The position numbers and the translations under genes are program-made. This document shows, one piece after another, positions 53,101 to 62,561 of a stretch of 64,000 nucleotides of DNA. How positions within the stretch are numbered: the stretch's first letter is position 1; every line of letters starts with the position of its first letter. A model generated the notes under the pieces. The model did not search any database. It worked only from the letters and a program-made list of their open reading frames with translations, and was not told the DNA's origin. The stretch is from Rhodoferax ferrireducens (lineage in GTDB: Bacteria; Pseudomonadota; Gammaproteobacteria; Burkholderiales; Burkholderiaceae_C). The stretch spans positions 103,927-167,926 of the forward strand of contig NZ_QEII01000272.1 of NCBI RefSeq assembly GCF_003347515.1, given 5' to 3'.

Positions 53101-54282
53101 TCAGCTGCGTTCCAGTGCTTCCTGCTCGGCGACGAAGCCGGCCTCAAGCACTGATCGTCCAAGGTCGGGCCAGTCGGCTGCGCAAGCGAAGTGGTGGATC
53201 CGCTCAAGGGTCCGAGCAGAAGCCTTAACCCGCATCGCAGTGGGTACATCGTCAGGTGACATCGCATAGGGCTGAAGCTTAAATCCCGCCGCCTTGGTAA
53301 CGGCCGCTATCGTCGAGGCAATCCGAAATCCCCCCTCATCGACATCTCCCCAGTGAAAAATAGGGGTAGCCGGCGACAGGCTCACCAGCAGCCGCATGTA
53401 CATGGCGCGCCAGGCCGGCGAAGGCATGCCGGCTGTGTAGATCAGAAGCACCTCATGGTCTTGGCGCCTCTTCGCCTCACTGTGAAATGTGGTCTTGTTC
53501 TCAATGGTGATGACTTCAGTAACCTTGCTTGCCACCCCCTGGATGGTCCCAGCGGGTAACCCCATGTAGGGCGCGTCAATCAAACCGGCGGAGCGACCGC
53601 GCGTGATGTGCACGAGGCCGGCCAACAGCACGGGATGCTCCTCCCGGAACAACCCCAGCTCCTGCCACACCTGAGCCGCGGTCCTGGGGCTCTCCTCGAT
53701 GCTGCCACTCAGCAGGACGTCGAGCTGGGCGGGGAGGGCCTCAATCCGCTTGCTGTCGAGAAACAGGCGCGCGCTGAATTCACGCACCGGGGTGGCAATC
53801 GCATCCTGGCTGCGTGATGCGCAGGCCCGAATGGTCTTGGCAGCATCAATCCAGGCACCTGCGTCTTGTGGGCCCAGACCTCGCACCTTGGCCATGCCGG
53901 TCCAGCGCCCAATCATCTCCAGGATCACAGGGAAGTCAGCCTTCAGTGGCTCCAACTGGGCAACGGTCTGGGCCAACTGGTCGGCATAGGTGCTGCGCCC
54001 CAGAAATCGGGCAAGCGCCTGCACTTCCACCAAGTCAATGCGCTCAAACAGTCCATCCTTCGGATTCAGCTTGTCACGCTGCAAAGTGACGGCACCGGCG
54101 TCGCGCGCGGCCAGGAAGGTCTCATCACATTCCTGTTTGTGCTGCCAGCTTCGCAGTTCGCTGTAGGGTTTCAAGTGCGTGGCTGTCAGAGCTGGGGCGC
54201 GCGCACGTGCGCCGGCGGCGTGCTTGTTGCCCGCATCCAGCAGCTTGGCCAGCAAGTCCCTGGCGATGGCGCCCGCGCTCAT
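53101..54282 (-). CDS. jetD: Wadjet component JetD (Toprim-like nuclease)
   Basis: 393 residues from ATG 54282, overlapping the jetC stop as ATGA. The N-terminal half (about 1-180) is helical, DUF3322-like. The C-terminal part is DUF2220-like with Toprim-style acids: VITIENKTTF and HWGDVDEGGFRI. In characterised Wadjet systems JetD cuts circular DNA after the SMC complex has extruded it. Last gene of the operon. Confidence 0.85.
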   Translation of the reverse strand: MSAGAIARDLLAKLLDAGNKHAAGARARAPALTATHLKPYSELRSWQHKQECDETFLAARDAGAVTLQRDKLNPKDGLFERIDLVEVQALARFLGRSTYADQLAQTVAQLEPLKADFPVILEMIGRWTGMAKVRGLGPQDAGAWIDAAKTIRACASRSQDAIATPVREFSARLFLDSKRIEALPAQLDVLLSGSIEESPRTAAQVWQELGLFREEHPVLLAGLVHITRGRSAGLIDAPYMGLPAGTIQGVASKVTEVITIENKTTFHSEAKRRQDHEVLLIYTAGMPSPAWRAMYMRLLVSLSPATPIFHWGDVDEGGFRIASTIAAVTKAAGFKLQPYAMSPDDVPTAMRVKASARTLERIHHFACAADWPDLGRSVLEAGFVAEQEALERS

Positions 54283-57200
54283 GGTGCGGGGGCAGCTACA
54301 GGTCGCGCGATGGGTTCCTGGCGGACGGACAGCAGCTCCGCCTCCAGCAGCTCGGGGTGGTATTCCCACATGTCCTCGCGGAACTGCTCCCGCATGGCTT
54401 CGCTGACGCGGCGTTCCTCCACCTGAATCACATGGCGGGTTTCGTCCTTCATGATTTCAAAGTAGCGGTGCAGGAAGGCGGTCAGTGTCGGCAGGTTCTC
54501 ACCCGGGCTGGCCAGCAGCACCTGCAGGCCGAGTTTTTCGAGGTAGCGCATGGTGGCCACGATGTTGGGCGTGTCCATCTTGTCGAAGGCCTCGTCCAGG
54601 AGGATGAGTCGCAGCCCGTCCTGGTTGTTCTCATCCATGCGGTAGGCCGAGGACAGTGCGGCACCCGCAATCACGTACAGCGGCGCGCGGTGCTCGCCAC
54701 CGGACCCCGGGCCAATGCGCTTGCTCAAATGCCCGATGGTCTTGGTGACACCAGTGACCGGATCGTCGGTTTCAATCTCGATGTCGAACTCGAAGAACTC
54801 CCGGTAATCATCCAACGGGCTCTTGACTGCGGCATTGCCGGTTGTGGTCTTCTCGCGCAGCAGCTCCGCGAACTGGGCAGGGATTTCCCCGGGCTCTCCA
54901 AACAGCCCGCCGTCGGCGCCGAAGTCAGCGATGTTCTCAATGAACTTCTTCAGCGGCAACAGGTCTGGACGGACTTTGGCCTGGAACTGGTACCGCTCCC
55001 CATTGGTGAAGGCGGGGGAGGCCTTGAGCGCATCGTTCAAGCGCTTGAAGGTGGTGGTCTGGTACTTGAGGTTGGCGTGCAGGGCCAGCGCCACGTCCTG
55101 CCGGAAGGTGTTCTGCGACGCAAGGTAGGCTTCCTTGGCCTGGTCCTTGTACTGCGGCAGCTCCGTGTTCTGCAGCCTGGCGACTTGCTGCTCCATCCAG
55201 GCCTTGGCCTTGCGCCAGTCGGACGTCACTTCCTCGCTGACGGCTTCACGGTGGTCGGTCAGAAAGGTTCCCAGCAGCGTCTGTGCCGGGCCCAGGTGGC
55301 GCACCATGGCAGAGTTGCAGCGCCTGGATTGGTTTTCGCAATGGTCGGCCATCGCTTGGTACTTCTCGCCGAATTGCTCCAGCAGCGAGTCCCAGCGATC
55401 AGACGCGTAGCCCGGGTCATAGTCGGCATGGCCACGGCAGGTCTCGTGGACCGATCGTTTGCCTTGGAGCTCCAGCAGCTTGGCTTGGCATTCTCCAGTC
55501 AACCTGTCCAGAATCGTCTGAGCGCGAACAACGGCGTCCCGAGCGTTCCGGGCATCGTTTACAAGCTGGGGATTGCCCTCCTGCAGCGCCAACAACTTTG
55601 CGCAAATGGCCTGGTATTCGGCGCTAGAGCTGCCCGAGATACGCTGGTTGGCGAGTTCTTTTTCGGTGAGCGCCTCATTCAGCTGGTCGGCAAATCCCAG
55701 CAGCAGGCGCAGGGTCTCCGGCGACGACAAACTCTGCACTGCCTGGCGGATGCGGACGATGGAGCCTTCGCGTTCCTGCAGGTCGACAACCTTCCTGTTC
55801 AAGTCACGGGACTCAGCCCTGAGCCCGTCTAGCTGGCCTTTGGCGCCGGCGCCGATCTGCAGGTCCGCTTCCGGCACCAGCCTCAGCCGCTCAAAGTCTC
55901 CGGGCCCCACCAGCATGCCGTCCAGAGTCAGCGTCCGTTCGCCGTGCAGCGCCTCTTGGGCGCTATTCGCACGCTTGAGATTGCCCAGCTTTGCGCGCAG
56001 GTAGGCCACGGCGACCTGGTTGCTGCCCTGTATCAGGCTGGCCACCGTGTCGGCGGCCGGCTGGCCCAGTCCAGGGCGTGCTTTGTCCGAGCGCACGATC
56101 TTGACGCCATAGATGGTCCGCTTGCCCTGCAAAGACCGATAGATGCCGAAGGCTGTGTCCTCTTCTTCCTTGTCCCGCAACAGGATGGCTTCCACATTCC
56201 TGCCCAGGTAGGCTTCGATGGCTGGTTGCCATTTCGGATCTGTCACCTTCACCAGGTCACAAACGGGGGTGGGGTGCAATCCGTGGTCCGCGAACTCATG
56301 CATCAGCCGGGCCGTCGGTTCGCTGACCTGCGTGAGGTTGGTGTTGGCGCGATCCATGCCCAGGCCAATCGTCGAGAGCCGTTCTTTGGCGAGCCGGATA
56401 TCCTCCTTGACGACGTCGTGTTCGTTACCAAGGTGCTTAGCCGCGGCCTTCAGCGTGTCCCCCAGACCGCGGATGATCTGCCCCAGCCCATCCTGGTCGA
56501 CCCGGTTTTGCGCAACCGAGAACTGACTGAGCTGCTGCGCGGCCAGTGCAAGTTCCGGTTGCCACTGGGCCAGCAGGTCGTTGGCGCTGGCGTTTTGGAG
56601 CAGCTGCCGGAAGTTGCGCAGTTCCCTCTTCAGTTCATCCTCCCGGCGGGTGGTTTTTTCTTGCGCCTGCGCCAGGGCCTGCTGGGCGCCCGCATTCTCG
56701 GTATGGTCCGCATGGGCGCGCTGTAGGCCGGTCAGTTGACCCACTTCGAGAGTCCTGGCCGCCAGCGCTTCGTCGGCGCTCGTGCTGGCTTCATCGCACT
56801 TCCGGACCACCTCTTCCTGATCAAATTTTTCGGCCGTCAGTTTTTCGTGGGCCGAATTGCACAATTCGTATGCCGCGGAGGCCTGCAACCCGGTCCACGT
56901 GGCGGATTTGCGGGCCTCGACCAGTGCGAAGTCAAAGTTCTTGCTCACCTCCAGGCCTTGGTTAATTTTTTGCTCGACCCCCTCGACCAAAAGGTTGATC
57001 CGCTTGAAGGTCTCCACCAGCTGCTTGAACCTGGCGATGTTGGTAGGCCGGTCTTCGAGTACATCCTGGCGAACAATCTGGTCCACCGATTTGGAGAAGC
57101 TCATGCGCAGCGCAAAGCGGAAAGCGCGCGCAAACGCGTCGTAGGACGCCGGACCCGCCTTGCCGCGCAGCATGAACAGCACCTGTTTGACGTAGCTGGC

Positions 57201-57731
57201 ACCATCGTCAAACAGCGGCTCCTCCCCCGTAACTTTGGACTGCTCCTGCAGCCGGTGGCGGAAGCTGGTCCAGGGCAGGGGCATGATCGCCCCGTCGACC
57301 GTCTGCAGGTGCTCGGACATGGACAGTTCCACGCCCCGGATGACGTAGCGCCCCAGCACCTTCTCCGCCTCATTGCCCAGCGAGGCCTCAATGCAAACGC
57401 CCATGGAGACCGGCTCATTGGTCTCGGTGTCCCGCCAGACCAGCGTGACGTAGGTGGTGGCCTGTGGCCGCGCACACTGTTCAATGGTGTCGCCGTACTG
57501 GCCAAGGCAGTAGGACCGCAAGGTGCGGCTCTGGTGCGACTTGGCGTCGGCCTGGGCATTGAAGTGCATCAGGTTCTTGTTGGCGCCCATCATGGCGATT
57601 TGCACGGCATCGAGCGCCGAGCTCTTGCCGCTGCCGTTGCGGCCGAACAGACCGGTGATTTCTTCCAGACGGAATTCCTGCTGCTCGTACAGCAGGAATT
57701 GCACCAGCTTGACGCTCTCAAGCCTCTTCAT
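54279..57731 (-). CDS. jetC: Wadjet component JetC (SMC/MukB-like ATPase)
   Basis: 1150 residues. P-loop FGRNGSGKSS (residues 30-37), long coiled-coil arms (about 270-520 and 630-880) around a hinge-like region (about 480-610), signature GSGGEHRAPL and Walker B LRLILLDEAFDKMD near the C-terminus. It forms the motor of the JetABC complex, which extrudes plasmid DNA. It starts 14 bp inside jetB, tightly coupled. Confidence 0.92.
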   Translation of the reverse strand: MKRLESVKLVQFLLYEQQEFRLEEITGLFGRNGSGKSSALDAVQIAMMGANKNLMHFNAQADAKSHQSRTLRSYCLGQYGDTIEQCARPQATTYVTLVWRDTETNEPVSMGVCIEASLGNEAEKVLGRYVIRGVELSMSEHLQTVDGAIMPLPWTSFRHRLQEQSKVTGEEPLFDDGASYVKQVLFMLRGKAGPASYDAFARAFRFALRMSFSKSVDQIVRQDVLEDRPTNIARFKQLVETFKRINLLVEGVEQKINQGLEVSKNFDFALVEARKSATWTGLQASAAYELCNSAHEKLTAEKFDQEEVVRKCDEASTSADEALAARTLEVGQLTGLQRAHADHTENAGAQQALAQAQEKTTRREDELKRELRNFRQLLQNASANDLLAQWQPELALAAQQLSQFSVAQNRVDQDGLGQIIRGLGDTLKAAAKHLGNEHDVVKEDIRLAKERLSTIGLGMDRANTNLTQVSEPTARLMHEFADHGLHPTPVCDLVKVTDPKWQPAIEAYLGRNVEAILLRDKEEEDTAFGIYRSLQGKRTIYGVKIVRSDKARPGLGQPAADTVASLIQGSNQVAVAYLRAKLGNLKRANSAQEALHGERTLTLDGMLVGPGDFERLRLVPEADLQIGAGAKGQLDGLRAESRDLNRKVVDLQEREGSIVRIRQAVQSLSSPETLRLLLGFADQLNEALTEKELANQRISGSSSAEYQAICAKLLALQEGNPQLVNDARNARDAVVRAQTILDRLTGECQAKLLELQGKRSVHETCRGHADYDPGYASDRWDSLLEQFGEKYQAMADHCENQSRRCNSAMVRHLGPAQTLLGTFLTDHREAVSEEVTSDWRKAKAWMEQQVARLQNTELPQYKDQAKEAYLASQNTFRQDVALALHANLKYQTTTFKRLNDALKASPAFTNGERYQFQAKVRPDLLPLKKFIENIADFGADGGLFGEPGEIPAQFAELLREKTTTGNAAVKSPLDDYREFFEFDIEIETDDPVTGVTKTIGHLSKRIGPGSGGEHRAPLYVIAGAALSSAYRMDENNQDGLRLILLDEAFDKMDTPNIVATMRYLEKLGLQVLLASPGENLPTLTAFLHRYFEIMKDETRHVIQVEERRVSEAMREQFREDMWEYHPELLEAELLSVRQEPIARPVAAPAP

Positions 57732-58413
57732 GGTTCACCCCCTGGTTATCGTCGATCGCCACAGACTCGCCGGCAACGGCGCCATCCGCATGCGCCTCAT
57801 CCCTGGCTGCGCCCCACTGCGCCAGCCGCATCAAGGCAGTCTCGCCGAGCACATCGACAATGGCCGGACGGATGGCCACACCGCCAGCCGACTGTTCCTG
57901 CAAGGGCGTGAGTTGACCGTTGTCATCGTCTTCCAGCCTCCTGGCGATGCCCCAGCGCTTGACAGTGCGCAGCAGCGTATCTAGCTCACCGCGTGTAGGC
58001 AGGTCACGTCCGGTCATGAGGAGGAACTTCTCCTGCAGCTCGATGTAGTCGCACAGGACCTCGCCATCTTCCGTGAGCCCGCCGGCGCGCACGCCTTCGT
58101 CATAGAGGCCGCGCAGCACCAGGCCAAACAGTGTCTGGGCCACGGTCGCGGTACCGGCTTTGGCGTGCTGCGGCAGGGCAGTGACGTAGCGCAGCTGCCG
58201 GTTGATCGAAAGGGACACTCCGAGTGGGGCCAGGATCTTGGCGAACTCGCGCTCGTAGAGGTCCAGGATGGCATAGGTCACCCGGCTGCTCCGGTCGGCG
58301 TGGTAGATCACCTGCTCGGCCACCAGCCGGTAGGCGGCGGTCTCGAAGTGTTCGACGGTATAGATGCCGTCCAGCCGGCTGGCCAGATCCTCCCAATCCC
58401 GTGGGTTGCTCAT
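57718..58413 (-). CDS. jetB: Wadjet component JetB (DUF4194/MukE-like)
   Basis: 231 residues. Winged-helix style subunit (YRLVAEQVIYHADRSSRVTY, YDEGVRAGGLTEDGEVLCDY) of the length expected for DUF4194 proteins, the MukE-like partner that binds the kleisin. It overlaps jetA by 4 bp and jetC by 14 bp. Confidence 0.83.
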   Translation of the reverse strand: MSNPRDWEDLASRLDGIYTVEHFETAAYRLVAEQVIYHADRSSRVTYAILDLYEREFAKILAPLGVSLSINRQLRYVTALPQHAKAGTATVAQTLFGLVLRGLYDEGVRAGGLTEDGEVLCDYIELQEKFLLMTGRDLPTRGELDTLLRTVKRWGIARRLEDDDNGQLTPLQEQSAGGVAIRPAIVDVLGETALMRLAQWGAARDEAHADGAVAGESVAIDDNQGVNHEEA

Positions 58414-59876
58414 TTGGTCTCCCTGTTTTTAGTCTGGCGTTTGCGCCAGCTCAGTGTGAATGGCTTGCCGCTCAAATACGGATGCTCGGCGGCTTCGTCG
58501 CTGGTGTAGCGCAGCTCCATGCCCGGGGCGGATGACCGGCCTTCCATTTCCAGCCTGGCGATCCTGGAGTTGGTGGCCATGGCCACGCTGGTCAGGGCCT
58601 GGAAGGCCCGCAAGTCCTCGATGGATCCGCAAGGCATCGCGTCACTGCCAGCGGTGGCCGTGTCCTGCAGCACTTTCTCGGCATAGGCGCGCAGCTTCAT
58701 GGGCGTGATCGACCGGCGCTCCTGGGCGCGGCGCACCAGATTGCCAATGGCGCGCGTGCGGTCGGAGATGATGACCTGGCGCAAGGGCATGGGCGCCAGC
58801 CACGGCACCTCCTTGCGTGGCTGGGCCAGGCGAGCACCAGCCATCAGGGCGTCAGGCGGAAACACGGGGGCGACATCGAGGTCGGGATTGGCAATCAGCC
58901 GGTCCAGGGTCTGCCGGAGCAGGTTGTCGATGGGGCGTATGGCGCGCAGCTTGTATTCCAGGAAGGCCAGCGCGCGCCGGTTGGCGCTGCGGATCTCTTC
59001 ATCCAAGCGCTCCAGGTACTCCTCGATCCGGTCAAGCTCATAGAGGCGCTGCAGGTCGCGCTGGAACGCGGCCTGGCCTTTTTTATCGTCCCCGCTGCAC
59101 AGGCGGTTCACATACCAATCCAGCAAGCGACTGCGATGCTCTGGCTGGGTGTCTATGTCTGCGACGGCATCCAGAATCTGCTGGCGCTTGGACAGCGGAT
59201 GCTCCCGTGTACGCAGCTCCTGGTAGTCCCCGATGAAGACCTGCTGGATGTAGTCCTGGAAGAAGGTTCGGACATACTGGGCGGTGGTCGGCTGTGCACC
59301 GATGGCCGCCATGAGGTCGCGCACGTTGGTCCCGGTGTTTCGGATGTAGACCAACAGGTTGCGACACTGCTCGGCCGCTTCCCGAAGGAGGTCGCCGCTG
59401 GCCTCGCCTTTGCGCACTTGCGATACGGCGGCGTCGATCGAGCGAATCTTGCCCGAAACGAACACGGGACCTGTCTCGGCGAAGTTGATAAGTTGGGTCA
59501 GCAGTTGGCCCACGGCCGGCGCCATGTTGACGGTTTTTTCAATCCCGTACTTTTCCAGGCGAAACCAGCCTGCGTCGAGCAATCTGTTGAAGATCCCGAT
59601 GACTCGAATGTTCAGGGGCGTTTCGGGCTGCTCGCCAGACTCTGGCTGCCATTCGTCGGCATATTTGAGGTGGTCCTCAATCTCCTGGGTGATCTCGCGC
59701 TGCAAGAAGCCATAGCTGGGCGGCAGGGGCGCGTCGGGGCCAAATCGCCTGCGATGCAGGTGGCACAGCAGTGCCCAATATCCGTGCCGGTTTTGGGATG
59801 CCAGCGGACCGAACAGCCGGTCCGGGATGCGCTGGAACAGAGCGATCGAAGCGGGGGCTACGCTGGAAACAGCCAT
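58410..59876 (-). CDS. jetA: Wadjet component JetA (kleisin/MukF-like)
   Basis: 488 residues from ATG 59876 (MAVSSVAPASIALFQRIPDR); the frame is open to 60104 but that part overlaps the regulator. The LFQRIPDRLFGPLASQNRHGYW opening (given in part) matches the JetA family, followed by winged helices and a long helical middle (about 250-330). It is the kleisin of the complex. Which Wadjet subtype this represents needs profile comparison. Confidence 0.8.
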   Translation of the reverse strand: MAVSSVAPASIALFQRIPDRLFGPLASQNRHGYWALLCHLHRRRFGPDAPLPPSYGFLQREITQEIEDHLKYADEWQPESGEQPETPLNIRVIGIFNRLLDAGWFRLEKYGIEKTVNMAPAVGQLLTQLINFAETGPVFVSGKIRSIDAAVSQVRKGEASGDLLREAAEQCRNLLVYIRNTGTNVRDLMAAIGAQPTTAQYVRTFFQDYIQQVFIGDYQELRTREHPLSKRQQILDAVADIDTQPEHRSRLLDWYVNRLCSGDDKKGQAAFQRDLQRLYELDRIEEYLERLDEEIRSANRRALAFLEYKLRAIRPIDNLLRQTLDRLIANPDLDVAPVFPPDALMAGARLAQPRKEVPWLAPMPLRQVIISDRTRAIGNLVRRAQERRSITPMKLRAYAEKVLQDTATAGSDAMPCGSIEDLRAFQALTSVAMATNSRIARLEMEGRSSAPGMELRYTSDEAAEHPYLSGKPFTLSWRKRQTKNRETK

Positions 59877-60733
59877 TTGCGCACCTCCTCGACGTTTTCG
59901 ACAGCCATTTGGTACTCGGGCGGCAATTCCTTGGACACGTCCAGAGCCAGTCTCAACTCCTGGATGAGGTAGGGCAGCAGGGCACCGCGGCAGCTGTGTA
60001 CGCGTGCGGCAGTCCCATCGAAATACTCGCTTCGAACAAGGTCCTGTTGCCCAGGCGTCAGCTTGGGATGCGCTTGGATGCGCACCTTTACCACGGCAGA
60101 CCATTTGGCGTCTTCCGCTGACGAGGTCTCGGCCTTGTGTTCCAGCATGGAGATCTTCGCGATGCGCCCCAGCACGAAGTCCCTGAAATCATCTGTTTCC
60201 AGGCAATAGCCGCGGATGTGCCAGCGCCGACCGGCCTGGACCAGACTATGCGGCTCAACCGTTCTCAAGTGTGGCTCGGGTGTGCGCATGGAACGGTACT
60301 CAAGCATCAAGCGAGTGCGCTGCTCAATAGCCAGGCGGATGCGCGAGAAAACGTGTGGGTTTACGTGGGAGAAGCCCCAGGGGGCCACCGTGACTGGGCC
60401 CGCACCAGGGGCGAGGTCCGCGTAGATATCAGCTTCGGCCAAGTAGGCCGCCAGACTCAGTTCAGACGTACCAGCCTTGAGCTCAACATTGGTCTTCCGG
60501 TAAGCGGCGTTGGTCACATAGTAGGACTTGGTCTTATTGTCCCATTCAAGCCAGTTAGGGTTCTCCTCGCGCACTTCCCTGAGTAACTGGCTTGCCCGTA
60601 TGCCACTGAGACCCAAGACGTCCATCAGACGGCCGCGGCTCAGGCGCCCCTCCCACAAAGCCATGCGACGAATGACTTTGTGTCGGTTTTTTTCCAGCAA
60701 ATTCGCTTGCTTCATCTCGTTTGTCGCTGACAT
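59858..60733 (-). CDS. WYL-domain regulator heading the Wadjet operon
   Basis: 291 residues: an N-terminal winged helix (about 20-80: RMALWEGRLSRGRLMDVLGL, ASQLLREVREENP), a WYL domain (about 130-210, with LMLEYRSMRTPEPHLRTVEP and RRWHIRGYCLETDDFRDFVL) and a C-terminal WCX-like part. This layout matches BrxR/CapW repressors that control defence operons. It overlaps jetA by 19 bp, so it would be co-expressed with the system it controls. Confidence 0.85.
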   Translation of the reverse strand: MSATNEMKQANLLEKNRHKVIRRMALWEGRLSRGRLMDVLGLSGIRASQLLREVREENPNWLEWDNKTKSYYVTNAAYRKTNVELKAGTSELSLAAYLAEADIYADLAPGAGPVTVAPWGFSHVNPHVFSRIRLAIEQRTRLMLEYRSMRTPEPHLRTVEPHSLVQAGRRWHIRGYCLETDDFRDFVLGRIAKISMLEHKAETSSAEDAKWSAVVKVRIQAHPKLTPGQQDLVRSEYFDGTAARVHSCRGALLPYLIQELRLALDVSKELPPEYQMAVENVEEVRKWLFPA

Positions 60734-60799
60734 AATATATTTAAATATATCATATATAAAACTATATTATGTAAAAATTATAGTGTCTTCGGTGAAGAC
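60731..60799 (-). promoter_or_regulatory. AT-rich promoter/operator of the Wadjet operon
   Basis: CATAATATA (60731-60739, containing the start codon) and TATATTATG (60763-60771) are a 9 bp inverted repeat. Within it ATATATTTAAATATAT (60735-60750) is a perfect palindrome, and GTCTTC/GAAGAC (60785-60799) is a third. Strong AT richness contrasts with the operon. Likely autoregulation by the WYL protein; the -10/-35 cannot be set with confidence. The stretch 60800-61055 shows no gene. Confidence 0.5.
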
Positions 60800-61055
60800 C
60801 GTAACACCTCGGAGTGTTGACAGACGGAGGGGGGAAGGCCGTGCATGTGGCTAGAACTGTGAGTCACCGCCTGGCTAAAACCGAGCGCATGCGCTGTATA
60901 GCCAACTCGTTTCCCGGCTATCTATTTTTTACAGGTGAGATGTCCACTTTGTGGATTTGAAGTCAAAGTCGCCAACTTCTGCTTTGGGTCGATGTCCACT
61001 GCCGCGAACGCTCAAACGTTGATATCTGAATCAACGTATTGATGGGGACCAGCAG

Positions 61056-61160
61056 ATGACGCGATACATCCAGGGTAGTGACCGTAGCCAAGTCACATTG
61101 CTGCTGGAATGCCTGGATTTCTACACCAATGAAGACAAACGCCACGTGCGGGTCGTATGC
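61056..61160 (+). mobile_element. IS1182-type transposase N-terminal remnant
   Basis: The first 35 residues (MTRYIQGSDRSQVTLLLECL, then NEDKRHVRVV) match the start of IS1182-family transposases (M-R-I-G-DRSQ-TLFPE-L--EDNPVRV). After that the frame continues to 61289 without similarity. The rest of the element is missing. Confidence 0.55.
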
Positions 61161-61319
61161 AATCCATGTAGGATTTCGCGTGGGTGGCCGGGCGGCGACG
61201 CGGAGAATTCAAGGTTTGATCCGAGGTTGTTGACTACGCAACTATCATCAAATGGCAATTGGGCTGAATTTTATGAACGTGGGTTTTGACGTCGATTTTT
61301 CTTTGAGGTGTTTGTAAAA

Positions 61320-61850
61320 ATGGACTTGAACGAATTCTTGGTCTGGGAAGAGCATCAACCCGAGAGGCATGAGTTCTTTCGCGGGGAAACCTTTGCAATG
61401 GTCGGAGGAACTGCCCGGCATAACCGCGTGATCCTGAATTTGGCCAGCCACATCGGTGACCACCTGGATGGCACGCCATGTCAAGTTTTTGCATGGAACA
61501 TGAAAGTGCAGATTGCTGATGGGGTGCTGTACCCAGATGTGATGGTGACTTGCGGCAAAGCTGAAGCCGGTGATGAACAGACCATGACTGAACCTAAGCT
61601 CATCATCGAGGTCTTATGCCCCAGCACCAGCGGCTATGACAAGAGAGATAAGTTCATCCTCTATCGCACCTTGGCATCGTTGCGCGAGTGCGTTTTGATC
61701 GATCCAACGAAGCGGCACGTGGAGGTTTTCACCTTGGCAGATGGAGGCGCGTGGTTGCTGACAGACCAGACCACGGCTGATGTGCTTTCGCTTGCCAGTA
61801 TTGATTGCAAACTGCCAATGGAACTGGTTTTCAAAGGCCTGCAGCACTGA
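61320..61850 (+). CDS. Uma2-family (DUF820) PD-(D/E)XK nuclease-like protein
   Basis: 176 residues from ATG 61320; GTG 61308 is an alternative. EHQPERHEFFRGETFAMVGG, RHNRVILNLASHIGDHL, YPDVMVTCG and KLIIEVLCPSTSGYDKRDK carry the Uma2 fold's acidic and lysine residues (D in YPDVM, E in IIEVL). Such proteins are abundant on mobile DNA and in cyanobacteria; function is largely unknown. Not part of an obvious operon. Confidence 0.85.
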   Translation: MDLNEFLVWEEHQPERHEFFRGETFAMVGGTARHNRVILNLASHIGDHLDGTPCQVFAWNMKVQIADGVLYPDVMVTCGKAEAGDEQTMTEPKLIIEVLCPSTSGYDKRDKFILYRTLASLRECVLIDPTKRHVEVFTLADGGAWLLTDQTTADVLSLASIDCKLPMELVFKGLQH

Positions 61851-61990
61851 AAGCGGTTCACCCTCTAGGCAAATCGCCGGTCATCACCGATGGCAATCAG
61901 ACCCAGAGATCTCTGCGACCACGAGAATTACGGCGTCTGCGCGCTAGATGCCATCAAAAAAATCGAGGCGCGTACGAACTTCAGGCATAT

Positions 61991-62561
61991 GTCATATCGC
62001 AGCTGTTGCTTCCAACTGCACAGCCTTTGGTCTGTTTTGATGAATTTCAGATTGCGAGTTTAAACTTTCCCGCAATGGCCAAGGGTGCTCGGCACGGTTT
62101 CCGTGAGTAGGGTGAAGACGACTACATGCGGGCTCAGGAAGGCATTGACCAGCATCCAAACCACACTCCGGATGCTTCATTGACTTGGACTTACACCCGG
62201 TAAGAACTCAATCCCGGTACGTTTGACCAGTTCGGCATAGCTGATCGGCCTTGATCCACGTGTTGTGTCATCGTTCAAGTGCCAATGTGCCCACGCCCGG
62301 TTTTTGTTCTGGTCGTACACAAGCTTAAACAAATACTTGGGAACATGCACGTGACCGGGACCGATGCTTTCACTTTGCGCGATGCTTGGTTCAAAAACAG
62401 GGCCGGTGATCACATACAGGTTTCCCGACGCTCGACCAGCATATTTACGGGTTGCCGCCTCGACAGTCTTTGCCCAGGCACCGCGGTTGTGTTCAGGAGC
62501 TTGAGGCACCATATTTGCAAGTGAAAAGCTTTGCGCCATGGCCTGCGCTGTTGGCATATCA
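61991..62561. repeat. Direct repeat, right copy (~570 bp)
   Basis: Partner of 46279-46850, same orientation. It includes the plus-strand tail CFDEFQIASLNFPAMAKGAR (stop 62108) and the minus-strand C-terminal two-fifths of the intact nuclease gene. Sequence outside the limits is unrelated in the two copies. The 61851-61990 stretch holds only ORF fragments. Confidence 0.85.

Noticed and set aside
54207..55832. 541-codon plus-strand frame opposite jetC
   Set aside because: Low-complexity Gln/Leu/Val-rich shadow with no start signal.
56736..57911. 391-codon plus-strand frame in the Wadjet region
   Set aside because: Lies wholly opposite jetC and jetB, whose motifs and overlapping starts are clear.
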